From assembly GCF_047501535.1 (NCBI RefSeq), contig NZ_JAZDRJ010000002.1:1-64000 (forward strand): 64,000 nt of DNA. Reading direction: 5' to 3'. This DNA is from Yanghanlia sp047501535 (lineage in GTDB: Bacteria > Pseudomonadota > Gammaproteobacteria > Burkholderiales > Burkholderiaceae_B). The notes below the pieces were generated by a model. It had not been told where the DNA came from and did not search any database. It saw only the letters and a program-made list of their open reading frames with translations. Made by a program: the position numbers and the translations under genes. This document shows, piece after piece, positions 17,901 through 24,697 of the stretch (position 1 is the first letter of the stretch; every line of letters begins with the position of its first letter).

Positions 17901-18905
17901 CGCATGGCGCACGATATGCTGGCGCCCACCGCCCGCAAACAGCTGTCCACCCCGCCCGCCACTGTAGGCAAGGCACCGTTGCGTGAGCAAGTGATTCACT
18001 TCGTCAACAAGCGCATGCCCGGCGGCCTGCCCACGCAAACGGCCCGCAAGCTGCTCGATATCGAAGACGCTCGCTACATTCCCATCATCCGCGACCCACA
18101 AGCCACCACAGCAGAAACCGAATCGGTCTTCTACTTTCCGGGCTGTGGTTCCGAACGCCTGTTCTCGCAAGTGGGCCTGGCCACGCAAGCCATGCTGTGG
18201 CATGCAGGCGTACAAACGGTGCTGCCGCCCGGCTACCTGTGCTGTGGCTACCCGCAACGCGGCAATGGCATGGAAGACAAGGCGGAAAAAATCATCACTG
18301 ATAACCGGGTGCTGTTCCACCGCCTGTCCACCACGCTGAACTACCTGGATATCAAGACCGTGGTGGTGAGCTGTGGCACCTGTTACGACCAACTGGCCGG
18401 CTACGAATTCGAAAGAATTTTCCCAGGCTGCCGCTTGATCGACATCCACGAATACCTGCTGGAAAAAGGCATTGATATTCAGGGTGTAGAAGGCACGCGT
18501 TACGTGTATCACGACCCCTGTCACACGCCGATGAAGCTGCAGGACCCGATGAAAACGGTGAAGGCACTGGTGGGCGACACCGCCATCAAGACCGACCGCT
18601 GCTGCGGTGAATCCGGCACCTTGGCAGTGAGCCGCCCCGACATCTCTACCCAGGTGCGCTTCCGCAAGCAGGAAGAATTGGCCAAGAACAGCCAGCAAAT
18701 CCGCGCCGACGGCTACACCGGCGAAGTGAAGATGCTCACGTCCTGCCCGTCCTGTCTGCAGGGCATGTCACGCTATTCGGAAGACACCGGCATGCAGGCC
18801 GACTACATCGTGGTCGAAATGGCCCGCCACATCCTGGGCCAAGACTGGCTGCAGAACTACGTGAAGCAAGCCAACAACGGCGGCATTGAGCGCGTATTGC
18901 TGTAA
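14967..18905 (+). CDS. FAD-linked/iron-sulfur dehydrogenase fusion (GlcD-GlcF-like, DUF3683)
   Basis: This 1312-residue protein joins modules that are often separate genes. An N-terminal DUF3683-type region (about 25-170) is followed by an FAD-binding type 4 domain (about 185-340, with IVPRGGGTGYTGGAIPLTW) and a long FAD-oxidase C domain (HMHAGDGNVHTNIPV, SGEHGIGLTKYEF). Two 4Fe-4S clusters follow (CLRCGKCKPVCATH near 847; CTICHKCYNPCPVD near 910), then two CCG/heterodisulfide-reductase-type domains (FPGCGSERL near 1057, CCGYPQRG, YHDPCHTP, RCCGESGTL). By family it oxidises a 2-hydroxyacid such as D-lactate or glycolate and passes electrons to the quinone pool; the substrate is not determined. 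A GTG at 14952 is an alternative start. Confidence 0.9.
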   Translation: MNAPLASQMLAAQAPQHVSPRLREIPYNYTSYSDREIVLRLLGEEAWRLLSELRAERVTGRSARMLFEVLGDIWVVRRNPYLQDDLLDNPKRRKLLIEALEHRLAEVDRRRDLRHPERDAKVTGLLYAARAAVQDFDNDFTLSSELRKQVVRKLSRITAKDNIKFDGLSRVSHVTDATDWRVEYPFVVLTPDSESEIAALVRACIELELTIVPRGGGTGYTGGAIPLTWRSAVINTEKLDRLTAVEHVELPGLADPVPTIHTGAGVVTRRIAEAAEAAGYVFAVDPTSADASCAGGNVAMNAGGKKAVLWGTALDNLAWWRMVDPEGNWLDVTRVSHNLGKIHEVDEARFELVWSDGKSAPGAIVLRRETLVIEGSRFRKVGLGKDVTDKFLAGLPGVQKEGCDGLITAARWIVHRMPAHTRTVCMEFFGQARNAVPSIVEVKQYLDGPGRERGALLAGLEHLDERYLRAVGYATKSKRGDLPKMVLIGDIVGDDENAVAIAASEVVRIANSRHGEGFVAVTPEARKKFWLDRARTAAIARHTNAFKINEDVVIPLDRMGEYTDAIERINIELSTRNKLRLLDEIETFLQGELPVGKVDIDDVEHTREAVLARRTEDAVAALRGVRERWSWLLANLDERLSQSLDTLEAIGLGDLNEAFKQRLVEQPNTTVFDLVQDHTIRISWKTEVRALMERLFAGADCAAVLAGIQAVHDRVLKSRVFVALHMHAGDGNVHTNIPVNSDDYGMLQEANETVVRIMKIARDLNGVISGEHGIGLTKYEFLTEEELRPFHEYKQRIDPNGRFNAGKLMPGADLRNAWTPSFNLLGHESLIMQRSEIGDISHAIKDCLRCGKCKPVCATHVPRANLLYSPRNKILATSLLIEAFLYEEQTRRGVSIKHWAEFEDVADHCTICHKCYNPCPVDIDFGDVSMAMRSLLRNMGKKSFNPGTTAAMFFLNAKDPRVIKATRKGMIDLGYKAQRMAHDMLAPTARKQLSTPPATVGKAPLREQVIHFVNKRMPGGLPTQTARKLLDIEDARYIPIIRDPQATTAETESVFYFPGCGSERLFSQVGLATQAMLWHAGVQTVLPPGYLCCGYPQRGNGMEDKAEKIITDNRVLFHRLSTTLNYLDIKTVVVSCGTCYDQLAGYEFERIFPGCRLIDIHEYLLEKGIDIQGVEGTRYVYHDPCHTPMKLQDPMKTVKALVGDTAIKTDRCCGESGTLAVSRPDISTQVRFRKQEELAKNSQQIRADGYTGEVKMLTSCPSCLQGMSRYSEDTGMQADYIVVEMARHILGQDWLQNYVKQANNGGIERVLL

Positions 18906-18946
18906 GTTTGAACACTTATCTTCGGCGCCTGGGCCCGCCATGCTGC

Positions 18947-18990
18947 GTTGCAAATCCTCGCGATAGCACGCTATCGCTGCGGTTTGCGCC
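18947..18990 (-). repeat. Structured repeat, copy A (reverse orientation)
   Basis: On the minus strand this copy reads GGCGCAAACCGCAGCGATAG, a 4-base loop, then CTATCGCGAGGATTTGCAAC. That matches the central part of copies B and C. Its inner 7-bp stem is GCGATAG/CTATCGC, whereas B and C have GCAATAG/CTATTGC; the third pair has changed on both sides (G-C to A-T). Confidence 0.85.
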
Positions 18991-19050
18991 TTGCCTGACA
19001 AGCCCATGCATCCGAATCTAAGCGCACAAACCAACAAAACCAGGCACCCC

Positions 19051-19132
19051 GGATCGGGATGGAATACGAGGCGCAAAGCACAGCAATAGTTCACTATTGC
19101 GAGGATTTGCAACGAAGTAGATCGCCCGCTCC
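19051..19132 (+). repeat. Structured repeat, copy B
   Basis: This is an element of about 82 bases from GGATCGGGATGGAATACGAG to AGATCGCCCGCTCC. The central hairpin is GCAATAG-TTCA-CTATTGC, followed by GAGGATTTGCAACGAAGTAG. It is nearly identical to copy C about 100 bases downstream. Confidence 0.9.
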
Positions 19133-19150
19133 CCACGGTTCCAGGCGCCT

Positions 19151-19235
19151 CGGAGCGGGATGAGATACGAGGCGCAAACCACAGCAATAGTCATACTATT
19201 GCGAGGATTTGCAACGAAGTAGATCGCCCGCTCCG
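19151..19235 (+). repeat. Structured repeat, copy C
   Basis: This is an element of about 85 bases bounded by the inverted ends CGGAGCGGG and CCCGCTCCG. The central stem is GCAATAGT-CAT-ACTATTGC. It ends 8 bases before the apt stop codon. It differs from copy B at only a few positions, mainly in the loop and the outer arm. Confidence 0.9.
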
Positions 19236-19243
19236 AGGATGCC

Positions 19244-19795
19244 TTAAGGGTCAGAGCTGGAGAAGGAGCAGACCGTGTACACCTCTAGCCCACTATCACG
19301 CATGGATTGCCCGCCGCCCAGGTCGGGAAGCTCAATGATGGCGGCGGCTTCGTGTACGTTGGCGCCCAGGCGTTGCAGCAGCTTGGAGGCCGCAATCATG
19401 GTGCCGCCTGTAGCGATGAGGTCGTCGATGAGCAGAACGCGCTGGCCGGGACGTACGGAGTCGGTGTGCATTTCGACCGTCGCATTACCGTATTCGAGCG
19501 AATATTCTTCCGCTACAGTGCGAAACGGCAGTTTGCCCTTTTTGCGCACCGGCACAAAGCCTAGGTTGAGCTCGTAAGCCAGCACAGAGCCGAGGATGAA
19601 GCCCCGCGCATCCACGCCTGCGACAAGGTCCAGGCGCTGACGCATGTAGCGGTATACAAACATGTCAATCAGGACGCGGAAGGAGCGCGGGTCCTGCAAA
19701 ACCGGAGTAATGTCCCGGAAGGTCACACCCGGCTTGGGCCAGTCCGGCACGCTACGAATCGCATTTCGGACATAGACGGCAGGATCGATATTCAT
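19244..19795 (-). CDS. apt: Adenine phosphoribosyltransferase
   Basis: Apt salvages adenine to AMP using PRPP. The 183-residue protein has the PRPP-binding motif VLLIDDLIATGGTMIAA and the family N-terminal block IRSVPDWPKPGVTFRDITPVL. The start MNIDPAVYV gives the usual length; the upstream in-frame extension is dissimilar. It is divergent from kdsD with a 73-base gap and ends facing the repeat-filled gap at 18.9-19.2 kb. Confidence 0.95.
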   Translation of the reverse strand: MNIDPAVYVRNAIRSVPDWPKPGVTFRDITPVLQDPRSFRVLIDMFVYRYMRQRLDLVAGVDARGFILGSVLAYELNLGFVPVRKKGKLPFRTVAEEYSLEYGNATVEMHTDSVRPGQRVLLIDDLIATGGTMIAASKLLQRLGANVHEAAAIIELPDLGGGQSMRDSGLEVYTVCSFSSSDP

Positions 19796-19868
19796 GTGGG
19801 ATGACGCCTGAAGGCGCTGAAATGAAGACAACCGTGGCAGTGTACACAATGCCGATTAAAATTCAGTC

Positions 19869-20858
19869 ATGAACCAAGATACTAGCGTAGGGTCGAGCCA
19901 ACATCTGGCTTCCGCCCGTCGGACGTTCTCTATAGAGATACAGGCGCTGCAGGCGCTGCGCGACCGCCTGGATGAGCACTTTGAGCAGGCTGTCGAGATG
20001 CTGCTGGGCTGCCAGGGGCGCGTGGTCGTCACCGGTATTGGAAAATCCGGCCACATCGCACGTAAAGTGGCGGCCACCTTGGCTTCCACCGGCACCCCTG
20101 CCTTTTTCATGCACGGTGCTGAAGCGATACACGGCGACCTGGGCATGTTAACGGGGCAGGACATCGTGATCGCTATTTCGTATTCCGGTTCCGCTGCCGA
20201 GCTCATGACAATTCTGACTGTTGCCAAACGCATGGGCGCGCGCATTATCACGATTACCGGCAACCCCCAGTCTGAACTGGCGGTTAATGCCGACCTGCAC
20301 CTGGACGGCGGCGTTGAGCACGAAGCTTGCCCGCTTAACCTGGCCCCCACAGCCAGCACCACCGCCGCCCTGGTGCTGGGCGATGCCTTAGCGGTGGCTT
20401 GCTTGCAGGCCCGCCACTTCAGCGCTGAAGACTTTGCCCGTTCACACCCGGGCGGCGCGCTGGGCAGGCGGCTTCTGACCTATGTACGCGATGTCATGCG
20501 CCATGGCGACGCCCTGCCGCTGGTGCATGAAGACACCCCCATGCACGAAGCGCTGAAGGAGATGTCTGCCAAAAGCATGGGCATGACGATTGTCATCGAC
20601 GCTGAGCGGCATCCTATTGGTATTTTTACCGACGGCGATCTGCGCCGCCTGATCGAAAAGCGCGGTGATGTGCGGCACCTAAAGGTGGGCGATGGGATGA
20701 CACGAAACCCGCGCACCGTTTCTCCCAACACCCTGGCCATCGAAGCTGCGGCTTATATGGACGCCGGGCGCCTCAATCAGATTCTCGTGGTTGACGAGGC
20801 CGGGCTATTATTGGGGGCTCTGCACATGCACGACCTTATGGCCGCAAAAGTGATTTGA
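19869..20858 (+). CDS. kdsD: Arabinose-5-phosphate isomerase KdsD
   Basis: KdsD (KpsF/GutQ family) interconverts ribulose 5-phosphate and arabinose 5-phosphate, the first step to the LPS sugar Kdo. The 329-residue protein has an N-terminal SIS domain (about 40-175; VVTGIGKSGHIARKVAATL, ISYSGSAAELM) and two C-terminal CBS domains (about 210-329). It starts a plus-strand run kdsD-kdsC-lptC-lptA-lptB. kdsC begins 3 bases after its stop, which places the gene in envelope synthesis. Confidence 0.95.
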   Translation: MNQDTSVGSSQHLASARRTFSIEIQALQALRDRLDEHFEQAVEMLLGCQGRVVVTGIGKSGHIARKVAATLASTGTPAFFMHGAEAIHGDLGMLTGQDIVIAISYSGSAAELMTILTVAKRMGARIITITGNPQSELAVNADLHLDGGVEHEACPLNLAPTASTTAALVLGDALAVACLQARHFSAEDFARSHPGGALGRRLLTYVRDVMRHGDALPLVHEDTPMHEALKEMSAKSMGMTIVIDAERHPIGIFTDGDLRRLIEKRGDVRHLKVGDGMTRNPRTVSPNTLAIEAAAYMDAGRLNQILVVDEAGLLLGALHMHDLMAAKVI

Positions 20859-20861
20859 ACC

Positions 20862-21461
20862 ATGAACATCAACAACATTCCTCACCCCGCTGAAGCCCTG
20901 ATCCTCTCAAAAGCCAGCGCTGCCGTTATTGAGCGCGTCCGGCCGCTACGGCTTATGGCGTTTGATGTGGATGGCGTGCTGACTGACGGCCGCCTCTGGT
21001 ACAGCGCGGAAGGCGAACAGCTCAAGTGCTTTCATGTGCTTGATGGGCACGGCCTCAAAATGCTGATGGAAAGCGGTATTCTCGTTGCCCTGATCACGGC
21101 CCGCGATGGCGCGGTGATCGGCCGCCGCGCGGCGGAATTGGGCATCGGCCTCGTGCAGCATGGCATACGCGACAAGGCCCAGGCTCTGCAGGCACTGGCT
21201 CAGGAACACAATTGCAATCTGAGCGAAGTCGGCTACATGGGTGACGACATCATCGACGTGCCCGCCATGCAGCGTGCAGGCTTTGCCGCCAGCGTGGCCA
21301 ACGCCCCGGCTTATGTCGCGCAAGCGGCCCACTGGCAAGCGCCATCAGCGGGCGGCGCGGGTGCGGTACGCGACTGCTGCGACCTCATCCTGGCCGCACA
21401 AGGCAAGCTGGGGGCCTTCTTTTCCCCAAACACGCTACGCCCCGGCGGTACGATTCAATAG
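20862..21461 (+). CDS. kdsC: 3-deoxy-D-manno-octulosonate 8-phosphate phosphatase KdsC
   Basis: KdsC removes phosphate from Kdo-8-phosphate. It is a small HAD-superfamily phosphatase without a cap domain (199 residues). The nucleophile motif is FDVDGVLTDGRLWYS (near residues 31-45), motif II lies in ALITARDG, and the acidic motif is GYMGDDIIDVPAM. It is tightly linked to kdsD upstream, and lptC follows after 49 bases. Confidence 0.95.
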   Translation: MNINNIPHPAEALILSKASAAVIERVRPLRLMAFDVDGVLTDGRLWYSAEGEQLKCFHVLDGHGLKMLMESGILVALITARDGAVIGRRAAELGIGLVQHGIRDKAQALQALAQEHNCNLSEVGYMGDDIIDVPAMQRAGFAASVANAPAYVAQAAHWQAPSAGGAGAVRDCCDLILAAQGKLGAFFSPNTLRPGGTIQ

Positions 21462-21510
21462 TGGTTCGCCGCCTGTTTGCCGCCCATAACCGTGCGGCAC
21501 ACCTCCCAAT

Positions 21511-22134
21511 ATGAAAGATCGCCTGCCCTCCGTCGTCGCCCTTATATTGCTGATCGGTTTGGTTATCGGCACTTGGTGGGCGGCCGACTATGCCCAACGG
21601 GCCGTTCCCATCGACCCGCCTCGCCGCGTGACACACGAGCCCGACCATTGGGCCTCCCAGTTCGTGCTGATTCGCGGCGACGAACACGGCATGGCCATCA
21701 ATCGGCTGGAAGGGGATTATCTGGAACACTTCCCGGATGATGACTCATACGAGATTCAACAGGCGCACGCCATTGGCCAACGGCCCGATTCGCCCTTGAC
21801 CATTGCCTCTTCCGACACTGCGGTGATGGATGAAGACGGCGCCCGCATCACCATGACGGGCAACGCCCACGTGCATCGCAAGGAAGACGCAGAAAACCGG
21901 CCGCTCGATGTCAAAAGCGATGTCTTAATTCTTTTGCCTGACGAAGACGTGGTTTATACCGACCACCCCGCCCTGGTTGTGCATGGCAAATCGACCATGA
22001 ACGGCACCGGCATGCGCTACGATAACAAGACTCAGCAATTGCAGGTCTATTCAGCCACCGACGTCAAAATTTCCGGGCAAGACACCCAGGAACGCCGTTC
22101 GCGCTCCTCTGATAGGACAGAAAAACAACCATGA
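21511..22134 (+). CDS. lptC: LPS export protein LptC
   Basis: LptC is the bitopic inner-membrane protein that passes LPS from the LptBFG extractor to the LptA bridge. At 207 residues it has one N-terminal membrane helix (about 7-26, VVALILLIGLVIGTWWAA) and a periplasmic beta-jellyroll with repeated short strands (ITMTGNAHVHR). Its stop overlaps the lptA start by four bases (ATGA). The order kdsD-kdsC-lptC-lptA-lptB is conserved in proteobacteria and supports the call. Confidence 0.93.
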   Translation: MKDRLPSVVALILLIGLVIGTWWAADYAQRAVPIDPPRRVTHEPDHWASQFVLIRGDEHGMAINRLEGDYLEHFPDDDSYEIQQAHAIGQRPDSPLTIASSDTAVMDEDGARITMTGNAHVHRKEDAENRPLDVKSDVLILLPDEDVVYTDHPALVVHGKSTMNGTGMRYDNKTQQLQVYSATDVKISGQDTQERRSRSSDRTEKQP

Positions 22135-22721
22135 CGCCACTTCGCCTACTTATTCCTTCCCTCCTGGCCGCCAGCCTGGCATTGAGCGCCCCCGCCGCCG
22201 CCCAGCAAGGGCAGGCTCAGGAAGAACCCGACACTCTCATCATTTCCGACACGCTCAACTACGACGACGGCACCAAAGAAAGCATCTTCACAGGCAATGT
22301 GGTGCTCACCCGAGGCAACATGACTTTGCATTCCGATCGCCTGGTCATGCGTGAAGATGCCGAAGGCTTCCAGCACGGTACCGCCACCGTGGCAGCCGGC
22401 AAGCTAGTCTTCCTGCGCCAGGAAAACCCTGACAAATTTGAAGTCTTGGAAGCGCGCGGTGAGCGGGCCGAATACAACGGCAAGACCGAAGAAGTCGAGA
22501 TGATCGGCAAAGCCATCGTCACACGCTTTATCTGTGGCAAGCCCTTCGACAACATTCAGGGCGAACGCGTCATCTACCGGCAAAAATCCGAAACCTACCA
22601 AGCGTTTGGCGGCCCCAACTCCGCCGCCCCAGGCGGGCGTGTGCGTTCACTGGCCACGCCTCGTGCACGTGCCGATGCGGCCATCGAAGCCTGTCGTAAG
22701 CAGCAGGGCGCTGGGAATTAA
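22131..22721 (+). CDS. lptA: Periplasmic LPS transport protein LptA
   Basis: LptA forms the periplasmic beta-jellyroll bridge for LPS transport. The 196-residue protein has a signal peptide (about 1-25, ending SAPAAAQQ) and the OstA-type fold with IFTGNVVLTRGNMTLHSDRL and ERVIYRQKSETYQAFGG. It overlaps lptC by four bases and is followed by lptB after 9 bases, so the three are one translational unit. Confidence 0.94.
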   Translation: MTPLRLLIPSLLAASLALSAPAAAQQGQAQEEPDTLIISDTLNYDDGTKESIFTGNVVLTRGNMTLHSDRLVMREDAEGFQHGTATVAAGKLVFLRQENPDKFEVLEARGERAEYNGKTEEVEMIGKAIVTRFICGKPFDNIQGERVIYRQKSETYQAFGGPNSAAPGGRVRSLATPRARADAAIEACRKQQGAGN

Positions 22722-22730
22722 GGAGCCATC

Positions 22731-23540
22731 TTGCCTAGCAACAACTCTTCATCGAGAAACGCTCTCGCGGGCCAAGCGCGTCGCGCTGCCAGCAACGTTC
22801 CTGGCAGCCTGCGGGCCACGGGCTTGCGCAAGATCTATGGCAAACGCACCGTGGTCGAAGACGTCTCTCTGTCGGTCGATAGCGGCGAAGTCGTGGGCCT
22901 GCTTGGCCCCAACGGGGCGGGTAAAACAACCAGCTTCTACATGATTGTCGGCATCGTCCCGGCTGATTCCGGTCGTATCGAGATCGATAACCAGGCAATT
23001 ACCAACATGCCCATGCACCGGCGCGCGCGGCTAGGGCTGTCGTACCTGCCTCAGGACGCATCCGTTTTCCGTCGCCTGACAGTCGAAGAAAACATCCGCG
23101 CGGTGCTGGAACTACAGCTCGACGACAACAACCGCCCCCTTTCCTCAGCCCAGATCGGCGAGGCGCTTGAATCGCTGATTGATGAGCTGCAGATCAATCA
23201 CATCCGCAACAACACCGCCATTTCTCTATCCGGTGGTGAACGCCGCCGAGTGGAAATCGCCCGGGCATTGGCCACCAGCCCGCGCTTCATTTTGCTGGAC
23301 GAACCGTTCGCGGGGGTCGACCCCATCGCGGTCATCGAAATTCAACGTATCGTCCAGTTTTTGAAAAATCGCAATATCGGCGTACTCATAACCGACCATA
23401 ATGTCCGTGAAACCCTAGGCATTTGCGACCGCGCCTACATCATCAGCGAAGGCCGCGTGCTGACAAGTGGACACCCGAACGAAATCATCGATAACGAAGC
23501 CGTACGGAAGGTCTACCTGGGTAAGAACTTCAAAATGTAA
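22731..23540 (+). CDS. lptB: LPS export ABC transporter ATP-binding protein LptB
   Basis: LptB is the cytoplasmic ATPase of the LptB2FG extractor. It has Walker A GPNGAGKTTSFYMIVG, the Q-loop in LPQDASVFRRLTVEEN, signature LSGGERRRVEIARAL, Walker B FILLDEPFAGVD and the H-loop ITDHNVRE. The start is a TTG at 22731, supported by AAGGAG 5 bases upstream. This gives 269 residues, with an N-terminal extension of about 25 residues over the usual length. An in-frame internal start would have to lie inside the conserved domain. Confidence 0.94.
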   Translation: MPSNNSSSRNALAGQARRAASNVPGSLRATGLRKIYGKRTVVEDVSLSVDSGEVVGLLGPNGAGKTTSFYMIVGIVPADSGRIEIDNQAITNMPMHRRARLGLSYLPQDASVFRRLTVEENIRAVLELQLDDNNRPLSSAQIGEALESLIDELQINHIRNNTAISLSGGERRRVEIARALATSPRFILLDEPFAGVDPIAVIEIQRIVQFLKNRNIGVLITDHNVRETLGICDRAYIISEGRVLTSGHPNEIIDNEAVRKVYLGKNFKM

Positions 23541-23553
23541 TCGTGTTCAGGCC

Positions 23554-23597
23554 AACCTGACATCCAGCTGAAATGGGGACAGACCCCTGTTGATTTT
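23554..23597 (+). repeat. 42-bp element copy 1 (lptB-hpf gap)
   Basis: This is a copy of the dispersed element: AACCTGACA arm at 23554-23562, core GGGGACAGACCCC at 23575-23587, then a T-rich end. It lies 13 bases after the lptB stop, in the place where many proteobacteria carry rpoN. The other copies are at 32803-32845, 36532-36573 and 44574-44613. Confidence 0.85.
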
Positions 23598-23669
23598 GGC
23601 GCCCGAAGCGATACACTGAAGTTATTGTTTCAACCCACTTTATAAGGAGCCCCGAACCAGCCAGACACT

Positions 23670-23684
23670 GGCGCAATCTGCGCC
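23670..23684 (+). promoter_or_regulatory. Hairpin in the hpf leader
   Basis: A perfect 6-bp stem with a 3-base loop (GGCGCA-ATC-TGCGCC) lies about 28 bases upstream of the hpf start. It could stabilise the transcript 5' end or modulate translation. No function can be read from sequence alone. Confidence 0.3.
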
Positions 23685-23712
23685 GCAAACCTTAACTGTA
23701 GGAGCGTTTTAT

Positions 23713-24039
23713 ATGAACCTGAGCATCAGTGGACGTCATCTCGAAATCACCCCAGCCATCCGTGAATACGCATCTTCCAAGATGGCGCGCATCGGTCGCC
23801 ACTTCGACAATGTCATCGACGCACAAGTCATGCTCTCGATCGAGAAGCTTCAACATACCGCCGAAGTGACCGTCCGCCTTCCGGGCAAAGACATTCACTG
23901 CGGAGCCAGTGACGAAAACCTTTACGCTTCCATCGACCTGCTGGCTGACAAAATCGATCGCCAGGTCATCAAGTACAAGAGCAAGCTTCAAAATCACGCT
24001 CACGAGCCCATGAAGAGGCAGGAAGTGCCCGCCGAATAA
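23713..24039 (+). CDS. hpf: Ribosome hibernation-promoting factor (short HPF)
   Basis: HPF binds the 30S decoding centre and promotes inactive 100S ribosomes in stationary phase. The 108-residue protein is the short form (single S30AE domain, starting MNLSISGRHLEITPAIREYA) without a C-terminal dimerisation domain. The start is supported by GGAG about 8 bases upstream. It is separated from lptB by 172 bases carrying a dispersed repeat and a leader hairpin, with no rpoN between. A strong hairpin follows before ptsN. Confidence 0.94.
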   Translation: MNLSISGRHLEITPAIREYASSKMARIGRHFDNVIDAQVMLSIEKLQHTAEVTVRLPGKDIHCGASDENLYASIDLLADKIDRQVIKYKSKLQNHAHEPMKRQEVPAE

Positions 24040-24096
24040 ACCGGCGTCGTTGTACACCTGCCAACAAGCCCCCGGAGTCATGAACAACCCGGGGCG

Positions 24097-24143
24097 AAGA
24101 AAGCTCTGAAACCCCCGCTGCGGGCTGTGTTCAGAGCTTTCTT
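24097..24143 (+). terminator. Strong hairpin between hpf and ptsN
   Basis: This is a perfect 14-bp stem, AAGAAAGCTCTGAA (24097-24110) and TTCAGAGCTTTCTT (24130-24143), with a 19-base loop. The lower stem ends in T-rich TTTCTT. It is a likely rho-independent terminator or partial attenuator that uncouples abundant hpf mRNA from ptsN-hprK. Confidence 0.7.
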
Positions 24144-24231
24144 GGTTTCCAGCCCCCGTTTGTATAAGACCGCCGCGCACACGCAACACTCCCTTTGTAT
24201 GTTGCAGAGCAATAAACATATAATGAGCGGC

Positions 24232-24693
24232 ATGAACCTAATGTCGCGCATCCTCCCGCTGTCGAATGTTGTTCTTGACCTCACGGTCACAAGTAAGAAA
24301 CGGGCATTCGAACAAGCTGGCCTACTCTTTGAAAACCATAACGGCATTTCACGGACTGCCGTATTTCAAAGCCTCATCACGCGTGAACGCCTCGGTTCCA
24401 CTGCCCTGGGGCATCAGGTCGCAGTTCCGCATGGCCGCATCAAAGATCTTAAAGAACCCTGTGCGGCATTTATCCGCCTCACCGACCCGGTACGGTTTGA
24501 CGCAACCGACGGTCGCGCAGCCAGCCTGCTGTTCATTCTGCTCGTCCCGGAAAACGCCACCCAAACCCACCTTGATCTGCTCGCCGAAATCGCCCGGCTC
24601 ATGTCCAACGCCGACATCCGCCACGCCTTGGCAACAGAAACCGACCCGGAAGTCGTCCACCGCCTGCTGACCAGCCCCATTTCCCAGGAATAA
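24232..24693 (+). CDS. ptsN: PTS nitrogen-regulatory IIA protein PtsN (EIIA-Ntr)
   Basis: PtsN is the phosphoacceptor of the nitrogen-related PTS branch, which regulates transport and stress functions. The 153-residue protein has the PTS IIA type 2 fold, with the phosphorylated histidine in HQVAVPHGRIKDL and the block LLFILLVPENATQTHL. Three in-frame ATGs (24223, 24232, 24241) are possible; 24232 gives MNLMSRILPLSN, like family N termini. hprK begins 4 bases after its stop, so PtsN and HPr kinase are co-expressed. Confidence 0.93.
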   Translation: MNLMSRILPLSNVVLDLTVTSKKRAFEQAGLLFENHNGISRTAVFQSLITRERLGSTALGHQVAVPHGRIKDLKEPCAAFIRLTDPVRFDATDGRAASLLFILLVPENATQTHLDLLAEIARLMSNADIRHALATETDPEVVHRLLTSPISQE

Positions 24694-24697
24694 AGCC

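Larger units (their letters stand above)
18906..19243. other. 338-base gap filled by structured repeats
   Basis: The gap lies between the convergent dehydrogenase fusion (+) and apt (-). It contains no gene. Most of it is three copies of one inverted-repeat element: copy A in reverse orientation at about 18947-18990 and copies B and C as direct repeats at 19051-19132 and 19151-19235. The remainder (about 18991-19050) shows nothing recognisable. The hairpins may act as terminators for both flanking genes. Confidence 0.85.
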
